A stretch of 64,000 bases of DNA, from positions 60,361,919 through 60,425,918 of the forward strand of contig CM055099.1 in the NCBI GenBank assembly GCA_029204225.1, given 5' to 3'. The position numbers were made by a program, and so were the translations under genes. This stretch comes from Diphasiastrum complanatum. Its lineage: Eukaryota; Streptophyta; Lycopodiopsida; Lycopodiales; Lycopodiaceae. The notes beneath the pieces were generated by a model. It searched no databases. It saw only the letters and a list, made by a program, of their open reading frames with translations, and was not told where the DNA came from. The first letter of the stretch is position 1. Each line of letters opens with the position of its first letter. Shown here one piece after another: positions 53,419 to 63,895 of this stretch.

Positions 53419-56400
53419 ATGCCAGTGCGGGACCGAGGCCTTTGGGCCGAGGTTGAGCTTACCGACGGGGATGTGGGCACACACCATGGCTCAGGCACCC
53501 GCAGATGGAGATGCTTGCATTGCGGTGGTCACTTCACGGGATCACTCACCAGGGTTAGGGCTCACTTGCTGCGGGTCAGAGGGCCAGATGGGCGGACATT
53601 GGGCATATCTGATTGCCCCAGGATTTTTGATGAGGATCTGCAGAGGTTGTGTACCATGTACGGGCCCGGTACTGCATCACAGGGTTCTAGACAGGGACAG
53701 GCAGCAGGAGCAGCTACAGGAGGGCATGCAGGAGGGCTCACAGGCAGACAGGCAGGGCCTACCATGGATATTGGGCCCAGTACATCACGGGCAGGGCATG
53801 GTATAGCTGCAGGGCGTAGTACATCATGGGTTGGGCATGGTACAGGTGCAGGGCCCAGTACATCACGGGCAGAGCATGGTACAGCTGCAGGGCCCAGTAC
53901 AGCACGGGCAGAGCATGGTTCAGGTGCAAGGCCCAGTAGAGCACCTTCAGTTCCATCCGCAGCAGCAGCAGGACCATCAGATGAGCATGTTGGTTCAACA
54001 ACAGCGGGTGCTTCTCGACCCTCCTCCTCGGCAGCAGATGCATAACATGCTTCGGCAGATGTTGCCAGAGAGAGTGACACACCCACATATCAGCCATCCG
54101 TTGGGCATGCCAGACCACGAGCACCATATACACAGCAGAGAGGGGTTAGGCCCAGGCAGCAGACCCTTGATCGATGCGGCTGGCAGAGAGAGCAGCAGGC
54201 CCGTTGCACTCGACTGTGTGGCCAGTTCTTTTACGAGTGCAGCATTGCCTTTGCTGTTGTTGACACTTGGGTGTTCAGGGAGTTCTGTGCACAGATGGCG
54301 GCCGTGGATGCTACATGGACACCTCCCAGGCGAGAGGCACTACGAGGGAGGTTGCTTCGTCAGGAGGAGGAGACCATCACGCGGGAGTTGAGTTCCATTC
54401 GCTCAGCTTGGCAGCAGTAAGTAACTTGTCTTTGTAATGTGTTTAGGATTTACTGGTGCCGTTTTTTTGCATGTAGCTAATGGGTGTTTTGCGACAGGTA
54501 TGGATGCACGATACTGAGCGATGGATGGACCGACATTCGTCGGCGATCCGTCATCAATGTCTTGGTTTCTTGCCCGCTTGGCACAGTATTCCTACGTGGC
54601 GTGGATGCCACTCGAGGTGGTGACGCCATCACAGCCGATTTCATATGGGAGGTCATTAGAGATGTTATTGCTGACATCGGAGATGAGCACATGGTTCAGG
54701 TTGTCACCGACAACACCTCGAACTGCAAGCAGATGGGCGAGATTATGATGAGGGAGCACCCCAGCATTGTGTGGACACCCTGTGCTGCACATTGCATAGA
54801 CTTGCTCATCCATGACCTGTGTGCGCTTCCATGGATCAGAGAGGTATAGTTTGTTCTATTTGCTATGCTTTCTTCCTTCGATGCTGCTAACCACATCTCA
54901 ACTATTGTCTAAACTTTTTTACTGGGTGTTTGTGTTGCAGATCACTTCTACGGCCATGCGCCTGGTCACTTTTGTCACCAGGAAGAGGCGTGTGTTGGCC
55001 CTGTTCCGCACCTTCTCCACCCTAAACCTGAAGAAGCCCGCACCCACACGCTTTGCGTTTTACTTCTTGGTGCTAGAGCGATTGGTGGTGGTGAAGGATG
55101 CATTGCGGCGGATGGTTTCCAGCGTGGCCTTCCGGGACTTTACAGACCTCCCCCATTCGGCATTTTTCCAGTCCACTGTGTACGGCGACGAGTTCTGGAG
55201 AGCTGCTGAGGAGATTAGTGGGATCCTACTACCCATTTACAGAGTGCTGCGTCTGGTAGACCGTGAGGGGTGCACCCTCGGTCTCATTTACGAGTTCATG
55301 GAGCGCATCGGCGAGGGGATTCTGTTGTCAGCCTTGGACGAGCATAGGTATGACTCTTCAGTGTCTAGTTTGTTGTTTCTCACTCGAGTCTGATGCGTTT
55401 CTTTTATGCTATGGTTTAGTGATTGTTGTAATTTGTCTGTCGCAGGAGGCACGAGATCTCACGCATCTGGGAGGCCAAATGGGACTACTTCCACCGACCC
55501 ATCCACGCCGTAGCCCACATGTTACACCCCTTGTGGCGCTCTACACGAGAGAGGGACGATCCGGAGCTGCACCGGGGATGGGTGGAGTACACGGAGCGCG
55601 TATGGCCCGGACCAGGTACGTGTGAGAAATCATTTGGTAGCAATGTTACTGCAGTATTGTACTCATTGGTAGTGTCTGAATTTGAGGGGTCTTACATGTG
55701 CCATGTTTTTCCTTTTGCCAATAGGTCCGATGCTGGCCAACATTGCAAGCCAGCTGCTCGCATTTGAGCGCTTCCAGTTTCCTTTCGATGGAGAGCAGAG
55801 TCGGCGGAGGGAGGATCAGCTGAGGCCCGTTACATGGTGGTGCATCCACGGGCGCAGCACAGGTGACCTGAGGCGATTGGCTGAGAGAGTCCTTGTACAG
55901 GACTGTTCTGCAGGAGCTTGTGAGCGGAATTGGAGCACCTAAGCCTTGTATCACACGCAGAAGAAGAACAGGTTGTCCATCGAGCAGTGTAGGCGATTGG
56001 TGTTTGTGAACACCAACGGCCATATGCTGAGGCGCACACGAGGAGAGGGTCAGATGCTCGAGGAGAGTCACATCATCACCCCTTTTTTCTTGGTATGCTT
56101 TGATGAATTGATTTGCTTTCAAAATATGCAGTGAGTTGCACAATACCTACCTAACAACAATGTATTGTTTTTGGTTGCAGGTGGACCCCGACACTTGCTT
56201 GGTGGATTCGATAGCTGCTGCTCCTCGGGCACCACCCACAAAGGAGGAGATGGATGATGAGATCCATAGAGAGCTCTACAGACAGGCACAGGCTGACGCA
56301 CGGGCTTTACAGCGGCAGAGGAGGACAGAGAGGCAGAGGGAGAGGGCTGAGGAGGGAGATGACAAGGTCTCGGAGGGTGGAGAGATGCTCGGGGCAGACT

Positions 56401-56957
56401 ATGTGGAGGAGGAGGAGTGGGTTGAGGGAGATACAAAGGAGGACGAGGAGATGTGGGCGGAGGCACAGGGGGATGACCTGGCTGACCTGCTGGTGGACCC
56501 TGATGCAGAGACAGAGGAGGAGCCAGCCATTCCTGCACGTAGGCCTAGGGGGAGACCTAGAGGTTCTAGGAGGGGGGGGCTGAGTACTCTTTTTGTAGAC
56601 AGGAGTGGAGCATCACAGGCAGTCGTCGGCCAGGCATCATCACAGTGGGTAGGGCCATCCCAGGGCGTAGGGTTACGGCCACCTGACACACAGGCACGAC
56701 GGAGTAGACACAGGGCTGGGGGCAGCCAGATGGGGGCCAGAGGAGGGGAGAGAGGCAGAGGCAGAGGCAGAGGTAGAGGCAGGGAGAGGGGGGTGGTCCA
56801 GAGCCAGGGCACGCAGCAGGGATCCAGAGCACGCAGCAGAGCCAGGGCCACACCACGACATATGGCTCCCTCCAGTTCCGATTCATCTGCGGACCCATGG
56901 GATCTGCAGTCCACAGAATCGGATGATTTATCCTACCATGACTCTGACGAGCCTTAG
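53419..56957 (+). pseudogene. hAT transposase (BED finger, DUF659, C-terminal dimerisation domain), two stops
   Basis: Exons 53419-54416, 54498-54843, 54941-55347, 55446-55615, 55725-56092 and 56181-56957; all GT-AG, all phases closing, 1021 codons. Order: BED-type zinc finger (W-R-C-L-H-C with a later H-L-L), a 13-residue tandem repeat linker, F-F-Y-E-C before the catalytic region, DUF659 with I-L-S-D-G-W-T-D, V-V-T-D-N and C-A-A-H-C-I-D-L, a helical insertion, and the dimerisation motif A-C-E-R-N-W-S-T. A highly charged Glu/Arg/Gly-rich tail (exon 6) ends it. In-frame TAA at 54043-54045 and TAA at 55940-55942, right after N-W-S-T, would truncate it. Function: cut-and-paste of its own ends in the nucleus. 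The start ATG 53419 is chosen just before the BED finger. Confidence 0.92.
53773..53928 (+). repeat. Four 39-bp units in the hAT transposase linker
   Basis: In frame, units of 13 residues with the pattern G-P-S-T-S-R-A-x-H-G-x-x-A follow each other, then a partial fifth. They lie between the BED finger and the DUF659 domain, a disordered linker. Confidence 0.85.
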
Positions 56958-57359
56958 TTATATAGTTTTCATTACGTTCATGGAACATCATTGTACCCCT
57001 TTTTGGTGCCATGTGGCCCGATATTATATATTATGATGATCCTATTCACAGCATTGTCATGATTCAGTATTGTTCTTTGTGGTTTTAGTTCAGTAACTTC
57101 GGTTTTATGGTTTATGATTTATGGTTGTAGAGAGAGAGAGAGAGAGAGTATGGTTGTTTTGTCAAAAATTGTTTCATTTAAGGCTAAAGTTCAGAATGAT
57201 TCAGCTAGGTTTTTGTTCAGCATGGTTTTAGTTCCGTTTGTTGTGAATCGTGATCAGAGAGAGATAGAGAGACGGAGAATCAGAGAAAGGGAGATTCCTG
57301 CTATGTTCACTAGGAGTGCCCCAATGTGTTCTCTTTTTTTTATATGGGATGCAGCTTTA

Positions 57360-57553
57360 GCATAAAGGGACCATCCTGCACCTGAAACAGTTGGCAAACT
57401 ACACAATCATACTCCCCTCGATCAGAGCTTTCATCTGATACCCATATTGCACAAAAAAAATTCAAAAAAAAAAAAAAATCGATTCTACACGATTCTGGGA
57501 AAATCCCGAATCGCGAATCGGGATCGCGATTCGCGAATCGCGCTGCAACTATG
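57360..57553. repeat. hAT right subterminal region with GAATCGCGATTC palindromes
   Basis: After a stretch shared with the 1-kb hAT derivative, overlapping GCGATTCGCGAATCGCG palindromes run into the terminal repeat. These are probable transposase-binding sites, by analogy with subterminal repeats of other hAT elements. Confidence 0.7.
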
Positions 57554-57561
57554 ATTCAAAG
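57554..57561. repeat. 8-bp target-site duplication ATTCAAAG (right copy)
   Basis: Exact partner of 53105-53112. Confidence 0.9.
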
Positions 57562-57921
57562 ATAAGTTTGATAAGATAGTCTCTATTTTTGGAAAGAGTC
57601 ATGTACTCTCATCACCGATGGTTTCCTCGACGGAAGTTATGGAAAAACTACATGATTCTGAGTATGAGCTTTTTCATCTTGTTTAAAACTCTCGTATGCA
57701 TTGTGATATAAGTGATGATTGTGAATGTGTTTTCTTGCTTTAACACCGAAAATTCACATCAAGAACAACTTTTAGTGCAAGATTTGAAACAAGAGTTCAA
57801 TGATGTTTTTCCTAAACAGCTACCTTATGGCCTACCACCCGCTCGTTCGATGGACCATAAGATAGATTTATTGCCCGATAGTCACCCCATTTTCAGACAA
57901 CCTTATAGGTTTAGTCAAAAG
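57562..57921 (+). pseudogene. Host Gypsy: protease-RT linker and RT N-terminus
   Basis: The frame left at 53112 resumes here and runs to a TAA near 57686. A shifted frame (57712 onward) then encodes E-F-N-D-V-F-P, L-P-x-G-L-P-P-x-R and H-K-I-D-L-L-P-D-S, the standard start of a Gypsy reverse transcriptase. It is cut at 57921 by the chromovirus and resumes at 63896. Confidence 0.8.
57917..57921. repeat. Target-site duplication AAAAG (left copy)
   Basis: The right copy at 63891-63895 is AGAAG. Removing the insert with one copy keeps the host RT frame in register, which supports this border. Confidence 0.75.
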
Positions 57922-58333
57922 AGTTACGAATAGAGCCACAGCTGATCTAGAGCTAGGCTATGAAAGCAGCACATAAGCAAGACTTAACCCTAGAAAGCAG
58001 GAAAGAGAGAGTTTAAGGAGGCTAAAGAGAGAGATCAATATCATCAGCTGGATAACAAATGACGCAGTTTCCCTACTTATAGCCAAGAGAAAGCCCTAAA
58101 AGGAAGCTTCCGGTGGCTAGGGCCCAACTGGGAGAGAAAATAGTGCGCCCTCCAAGAAGGCCCCCACTCTCCAGTAATATGTCCAAATGGCCTAATAATG
58201 AATAATAAGGCCAAAGGCCAACCATATAGTCTAAGTGTCACTAATGAATAAAAAAGGGCCCAAGGCCAGCTTATGCATAAAGTAAAGTAAATGTAAATAG
58301 ACGCGGCGAATGTAATGAGCCAAGTCCATAACT
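57922..58333 (-). repeat. Left LTR of the chromovirus (3' LTR)
   Basis: 412 bp, from AGTTACGAATAGAGCC to GAGTCCATAACT-like sequence (here CAAGTCCATAACT). It is nearly identical to 63448-63890 but lacks one copy of a roughly 32-bp tandem duplication. Confidence 0.9.
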
Positions 58334-58346
58334 CTCCCTGGCACAA
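58334..58346 (-). other. Polypurine tract of the chromovirus
   Basis: The complement reads TGTGCCAGGGAG against the LTR edge; short but well placed. Confidence 0.55.
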
Positions 58347-58377
58347 AAAAAAGACCCAACTGCCAAAAAGAAACTGG

Positions 58378-59275
58378 ATCAAACAGCAGCAAGCCCTACT
58401 ACATCAACAACTATAACAACATCTGATATAGAGGAATCAACAAGTGCAGCAAGAGCACGAGCCTGATCTGCAAGTGATGGTGTATGATAAAAGACATCAA
58501 TAGGCTCCCATGTGGCCTCCTCAATAGGACGACCATCCCACTGGACCAAAAACTGAATCTGCCGGCGGCGTCGACTATGGTATAGACGAACCTCCAAAAT
58601 GTGATAAGGCCCATAATAACGTGGTGCAAGCTTCTCAGTAGAAGCATGGCCCTGGACAAAATGATGACGTGCAAACCGTAGGTGTAGATAAACCATATCT
58701 CCAAGCTGAGACTCAACATGGCGGCGGTGACGATCGACTGAGGTCTGATAACGCTGCTGAACATGCTGTAAATGAGAACTGGCTTAGGTAATAAGCTCTC
58801 GGGCACCTGATAGAAAAGATGCAAGTGTGACAGGTGTATCCTTAGGAGGGAGAGGAATGCCAGGTAAAAAAGGTGCATAGCCATGAGATAATAAAAATGG
58901 TGAGACACATGTGCTGGTACTAACAGAGCTATTATAGCTATACTCTGCTAAACATAAATGTTGATCCCAATCCTTCCCAAAAGGAGTAACAAAATGGCAT
59001 TAATAATCCTCAAGGATCCTGTTAAGGACCTCAAACTTCCCATCAAAAGTAGAATGATAAGCAAAACCCACAAAAAGTTGTACATCCAATATACGCATAA
59101 GCTCTGCCCAGAATATAGATGTAAACTTACTATCCCGATCAGAAAGGATAGTACGAGGAAATCCATGCAGGCGGAAAATCTCTGATAGGAACAAACGTGC
59201 ACACTGCTCTGCTGTGATAGTACTGCGAACTGGTATAAAATGTGTTTGTTTCGAGAACCTGCCAACTACCACCAT
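58378..59275 (-). pseudogene. Chromovirus integrase core and chromodomain
   Basis: Minus strand: 59275-59000 carries the integrase catalytic core with S-D-R-D-S-K-F-T-S and A-Y-H-S-T-F-D-G-K-F-E (the second Asp and the Glu present, flanking residues altered). After further broken frames, 58696-58379 encodes G-P-Y-H-I-L-E-V then Q-F-L-V-Q-W-D-G-R-P-I-E-E-A-T-W-E-P, a chromodomain. In this family the chromodomain directs integration to heterochromatin. The reading is split over several frames. Confidence 0.82.
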
Positions 59276-60297
59276 ACATGAATCGTGACCATGCTGGGTA
59301 TGGGAAGGCCAAGGATAAAGTCCATAGATTAATCAGTCCACTGGCAATGAGGAATAGGCCAACTCTGGAGCAAACCAACAGACTTAGCACGGGAGTACTT
59401 ATTACGAAGACAGAAAGGGCAGGTACGAATAAGTACAGCAAGCTCAGATCGAAGAGAGGGCCAATAGAAATGGTCTTTGAGATGAGCATAAGACTTCTGA
59501 AAACCAAAGTGACCACCCAACAGGGGAGGAATGAGCATCTGACAACAATTGGGAACGGATACCCAAGGAACTAGGAATACAAAGAGAATCATAACGATAA
59601 AGACGGTTATCAACAATGGAGTAAACCTGATGAGGACGGGACGAAACAGGTGGGGCAAAACTATAGACATCACGAAAATCAGAACATGTAAGGTATGTTG
59701 CAAGTAGATCATCAAACCATGTAGGAATAGTAGAAACGAGTGTATTCAACAAAGCTGGAAGACGAGATAATGCATCAGCAGCAATGTTAGCACGATCAAG
59801 ACGATACAGTATGGAAAAATTAAAAGACTGTAAAACGGCAACCAACGAAATTGACGATCACTAAGGTCACGTTGAGAAAACAGACAACGTAAAGACTGGT
59901 GATCAGTTATAATGTCAAATGGAACTCGATAAAGATAATGATGCCACTTCTTAAGAGCATAGATAATAGCAAGAAGCTCTTTCTCATGCACAGAAAAACG
60001 TTGCTCATAAGAGCAAAGACGACGCGACTCATAAGCGATAATGCATTGTGACTGGCGAAGTAAAGCACCCAAACCAACATTACTAGCATCTGTCTCAACA
60101 AGAAACTTCTGATCAAACTGTGGTAAACACATAACGGCAGCATCAACAACAGCACGACGAAGAGTATCAAACGCTAACTGACAATCAAAAGTCCAAAGAA
60201 AAGTACTAGACTTCTTCAAAAGTGCATGAAGAGGAGCTGCAATAGTGGCAAAGTGAGGAACTGGACGACAAAGGTGAGTGGCTAACCCAAGGAACAT
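59276..60297 (-). pseudogene. Chromovirus RNase H and integrase zinc-binding region
   Basis: 60297-59800 encodes RNase H with V-E-T-D-A-S-N-V-G-L-G-A-L-L, E-K-E-L-L-A-I-I-Y-A-L and I-T-D-H-Q-S-L. From 59715, a shifted frame encodes G-G-H-F-G-F-Q-K and C-P-F-C-L-R-N-K, the His2-Cys2 finger at the integrase start. Frameshifts separate the pieces. Confidence 0.82.
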
Positions 60298-61215
60298 ACG
60301 AACATGATGAACATCAGTTGGTATAGGCCAATACTAGATGGCCTGAACCTTATGAGGGTCCAGACGAATGTGCCCATTACAAACAAGAAAACCAAGAAAC
60401 TTGATCTCAGTATTAGCAAAAGAACATTTAGACAACTTAGCAAATAACTGGTGTTGTACCAGTAAATGAAATACAAAAGAAAGATGGGAAACATGCTCAG
60501 CAAGAGACTGCTAAAAATAAGAATATCATCAAAATAAACCAAGGCACAATGACCAAGAAGCGGACGCATGACGTTATTCATAACATTTTGAAACGTAGGA
60601 GCGCCATTAGTAACACCAAAAGGAAGCACATCCTAATTTGGTAATATCCAGAACGAAGGTCAATCTTAGAAAAGATTTTCGAGGTACCGAGCTGGTCAAA
60701 GAGGTCATCCATGTGCGGAATAGGGTATTGATTACGAATAGTCAACTTATTTAAAGCACGGTAATCAATACAAAGGCGTTTGGTACCATCTTTCTTACTA
60801 ACAAGGAGAACAGGGGCACCGAAAGGGCTGTGACTAGGAACAATGAGACTCTGATCTAACAAGGCAGTAATATGGAGCTCAAGCTCATCACGCTCAGATC
60901 GAGACGTACGATAAGGGGGACGGGAAGGAGGAGCAGAACCAGGAAGCAGGTCAATATGATGGTTCACGTCACGTAATGGCGGGTAGCGTCGTAGGTTCTG
61001 AAAAGACAAAAGCATACTGATGTAATAAGTCAAAGATTACCTGAGGAACAACTGCTGGAGTAGAAACTGGAGGAACTGGTACTGTCCGCTGAACGCACAA
61101 TAAAATGAGCCTTCGGCAGGCTGCGAATAAACTGCTTCCCAGTAATCAACTGGAAGTCTCTGTGAGAATCAATGCCAACAAGTGAGTGTGTAGCTGCATC
61201 ATGTACAAATGTCAA
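60298..61215 (-). pseudogene. Chromovirus reverse transcriptase, with internal deletion
   Basis: 61033-60578 encodes [28 protein letters not shown] and [12 protein letters not shown]. About 25-30 codons expected between this and the next motif are missing, with a frame change near 60640. 60629-60510 then reads [13 protein letters not shown] and the catalytic V-Y-F-D-D-I-L-I-F. 61215-61030 is the protease-RT linker in a shifted frame. Confidence 0.82.
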
Positions 61216-62773
61216 TGTCTAATGTGTCCAGTGTAACGGCTCCAAGAGATGCAAACCAATCAGCACCAAGGATAAGATCATATCGCTCCATAGGTATAAT
61301 GTAAAGATCTGCCTGTCCAAAAAAATCGCCAATACGGTATGGTAAACCTTGAAACATCTGAGAACTAGAAAAAGAATGTGAACTGGCAACCTCGACTGTG
61401 AGAGGCTGTGAAGTAGGAACCGGTGAGGCATAGATCCGACTAGTGATATAACTGTTGATAAAAGAGTGAGTGCTACCGGTGTCAACTAAAGCAATATACT
61501 CATGACCTGTAATGTGTATACGTAACCGAATAGAGCGAGAACTAGGACGCCCTGTCCAAGTAGCATAGGCAAGCTAAGCGTGGCAAGTAGCAGGAAGCAA
61601 ATCAGTGGAAGAGTCAGGGGAAAGGTCAGACTCATCAGAAATATGAATGTAGATATCGGAATCATCTGTAGTAGTGCCCTCATGGTAAAAAACAGCAGTA
61701 GTAGTAGGGAGAGGCTGACGGCAATCACGGGCAAAATGGCCAGAATTCTTACAACGAAAACAAAGACGCTTCTGCTGAAGGTCAGCAAACTCTGCAGACG
61801 TGTAATGTCGGACAAAAGCAGGTCGAGAGGTCGGAGGACAAGGAGAGGAAGGGACAATGGAAGGAACTGTAACAGAAGGGGCAGGTGTAGGGGTGGTCAT
61901 AGCGGGAAAAGATGAAACAGAAGGACGGGGTCGGGAGAAACGGGAGGGAAGGGTGTCAAAGTACTTGTGCTGTAAAGTACTGGCAAGGGACATCGCCTCA
62001 ACAAGTGTGGGAGGACGGAAAGAAGAAACATCATAACGTAAGGCACCACGAAGCCCAGCAATGTAACGAGAAATAAGCTCGGTGGGCTATAGATCTTTCA
62101 AAAGATAAGAAAGCTCCATAAACTGATCTGTATAAGAAGCAAGGTCACTGGTCTGAGTGAGAGTACGGAATGTATCACGTTGGCGGTCGAGCCACTGAGG
62201 ATCAATCATAACATGACGGAGGTCACGGCGAAAGATATGCCATACATGGAGCCCTTCCCGATCAGGATCAGCTCGATAAACTCGCCACCACGTGGCGGCG
62301 CGTCCATCTAAGTGTAAAGCAACCAACTGGATTTTCTAAGGATCAATCTTAGGGTAGATCTGAAAATATGTGTCAAGCTTGGCAAACCAATTCTCTAATA
62401 AGTTCCCATCAGAGAAACCGGAATAGGTAGCAAGCTGTACCCTATCACGAAAGTCTTGAGCAAAGTGTGGCTCTGGAACTGGGGGACGTGGAAGGAAACT
62501 AGGATGTGGGTTATGCGGAATGAACGGTCCACCAGCAGGCTGACTAGCAGAAGAAGATGGAAATCCAAATGGGGGAGTCTCAAATGAAAGAAAAACAGGA
62601 GCTTTACCAAGACCATGAGGCTGTAAAGAATCAATATGGGATTGCATAGTAGCAAAGCTGGTCATAACTGCATCGAAGCGGAGAACGAGGCCAGAAAAGG
62701 TCTCATCCATGCGACGAAACTGATCGGATAAGGTTTCTTGAGTAGTCTCACTCGGGGTAGGTGAATGTGCCAT
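61216..62773 (-). pseudogene. Chromovirus gag and protease, three in-frame TAG stops
   Basis: From ATG 62773 one frame runs through gag (with G-R-A-A-T-W-W-R, typical Gypsy capsid), a Pro/Ser-rich stretch and the zinc knuckle C-F-R-C-K-N-S-G-H-F-A-R-D-C (about 61765-61724). The protease follows (L-V-D-T-G-S-T-H-S-F near 61480, L-I-L-G-A-D-W-F near 61260). TAG stops lie at complement 62336-62338, 62087-62089 and 61574-61576. The frame otherwise stays in register to about 61216. Without them this would be a normal gag-protease unit. Confidence 0.85.
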
Positions 62774-63435
62774 AATGATAGTGGAAGGAATAGACGAAAA
62801 CTTGTCGTCACCCCAAATTAGCCTATTACAACCAATATTATCACAACAAAGAAAGTGCAGCAATTAACAATTGAAAAAGTCGGAAATGAAGGCTGTAAAA
62901 ATGCGCTGGACAGCCAGGGGAAAAATGTCAATTTGAAAGATCAAACGGAGTCGGAATTTCGTGAAACGTGGTGGAGAATGGGCGCTGGACAGCCTTTTGA
63001 TAAGCTGTAAACGATGACTAGAAACGGAGAAAAAAATAGGCAAAAGTGACAAGTCGGGAGTGCTGAGGCAGCGATGTACAGGTTGAAGAATTTTGGCGGT
63101 TTGGAATAGCAAATGATGTCGGAATTGGGTAATTTTTGGATGAGGATGGGCGCTGGACAGTCTAGAAACTAATTGTGGAAGATGGCTGCAAACTGGAAAA
63201 ATATCGAATGAAAGTGACAAGTCGGAAGGCAGGGACAGCGATGGAAACGAAGGATGAGGAGCGCTGGGCAGCAAGGAAGAGAGGGGACAAAGCAGGGGGA
63301 GCGCTGGGCAGGAAGGAGTGGAAGGAGCAGCGATGGAGCAGGGCTGTCAAGTCGGCAATGGAGCTGTAGGAACAGCGATGGAGGAGCAAGGCAAGACAGC
63401 AAAAAAAAAAAATTCCAGATTGTGCTCAGGAAAGT
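62774..63435 (-). other. Chromovirus untranslated leader with repeated GCGCTGG(A/G)CAG
   Basis: No protein signature. GCGCTGGACAG or GCGCTGGGCAG occurs at about 62903, 62982, 63150, 63261 and 63301. The surroundings of the second and third copies also match (GTCGGAATT before, AAAC..GATG after), so it is a decayed tandem repeat. Confidence 0.6.
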
Positions 63436-63447
63436 GCTCTGATACCA
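63436..63447 (-). other. tRNA-iMet primer-binding site of the chromovirus
   Basis: GCTCTGATACCA, the exact complement of TGGTATCAGAGC, touches the LTR edge at 63448. Confidence 0.88.
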
Positions 63448-63890
63448 AGTTACGAATAGAGCCACAGCTGATCTAGAGCTAGGCTATGAAAGCAGCACAT
63501 AAGCAAGACTTAAGCTATGAAAGCAACACATAAGCAAGACTTAACCCTAGAAAGCAGGAAAGAGAGAGTTTAAGGAGGCTAAAGAGAGAGATCAATATCA
63601 TCAGCTGAATAACACATGACACAGTTTCCCTACTTATAGCCAAGAGGAAGCCCTAAAAGGAAGCTTCTGGTGGCTAGGGCCCAACTGGGAGGGAAAATAG
63701 TGTGCCCTCCAAGAAGGCCCCCACTCTCCAATAATATGTCCAAATGGCCTAATAATGAATAATAAGGCCAAAGGCCAACCATATAGTCTAAGTGTCACTA
63801 ATGAATAAAAAAGGGCCCAAGGCCTGCTAATGCATAAAGTAAAGTAAATGTAAATGGACGCGGCGAATGTAATGAGCCGAGTCCATAACT
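63448..63890 (-). repeat. Right LTR of the chromovirus (5' LTR)
   Basis: 443 bp, AGTTACGAATAG to GTCCATAACT. A segment GCTATGAAAGCAnCACATAAG is present twice (about 63482-63545), explaining the length difference from the left LTR. Confidence 0.9.
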
Positions 63891-63895
63891 AGAAG

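Larger units (their letters stand above)
53113..57553 (+). mobile_element. hAT transposon, 4.4 kb, nearly intact
   Basis: The ends are CATAGTTGCAGCG and its perfect complement (13-bp terminal inverted repeat), with an exact 8-bp ATTCAAAG duplication outside. The right subterminal region is packed with GAATCGCGATTC palindromes. It encodes one six-exon transposase on the plus strand, markedly more GC-rich than the surroundings. It sits inside a Gypsy protease-RT frame. The perfect duplication and intact splice sites suggest a fairly recent insertion, but two stops in the transposase make it defective as read. Confidence 0.93.
57922..63890 (-). mobile_element. Chromovirus (Ty3/Gypsy with chromodomain), minus strand, degenerate
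   Basis: LTRs at 57922-58333 and 63448-63890, primer-binding site next to the right LTR, PPT next to the left. The internal region carries gag, zinc knuckle, protease, RT, RNase H, integrase and a C-terminal chromodomain in the order expected of plant chromoviruses. The coding region has in-frame TAG stops, frameshifts and an RT deletion. It is inserted in the RT of a plus-strand Gypsy. LTR ends are AGTTA...TAACT rather than TG...CA. Confidence 0.9.

Noticed and set aside
53562-54133. Long antisense ORFs opposite the hAT transposase (also 56119-57012)
   Set aside because: Shadows of the GC-rich sense exons; no domain, and the sense strand has clear domains and splice sites.
58958-59574. Plus-strand ORFs in the chromovirus pol
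   Set aside because: The conserved integrase and RT motifs lie on the minus strand; these are antisense shadows.
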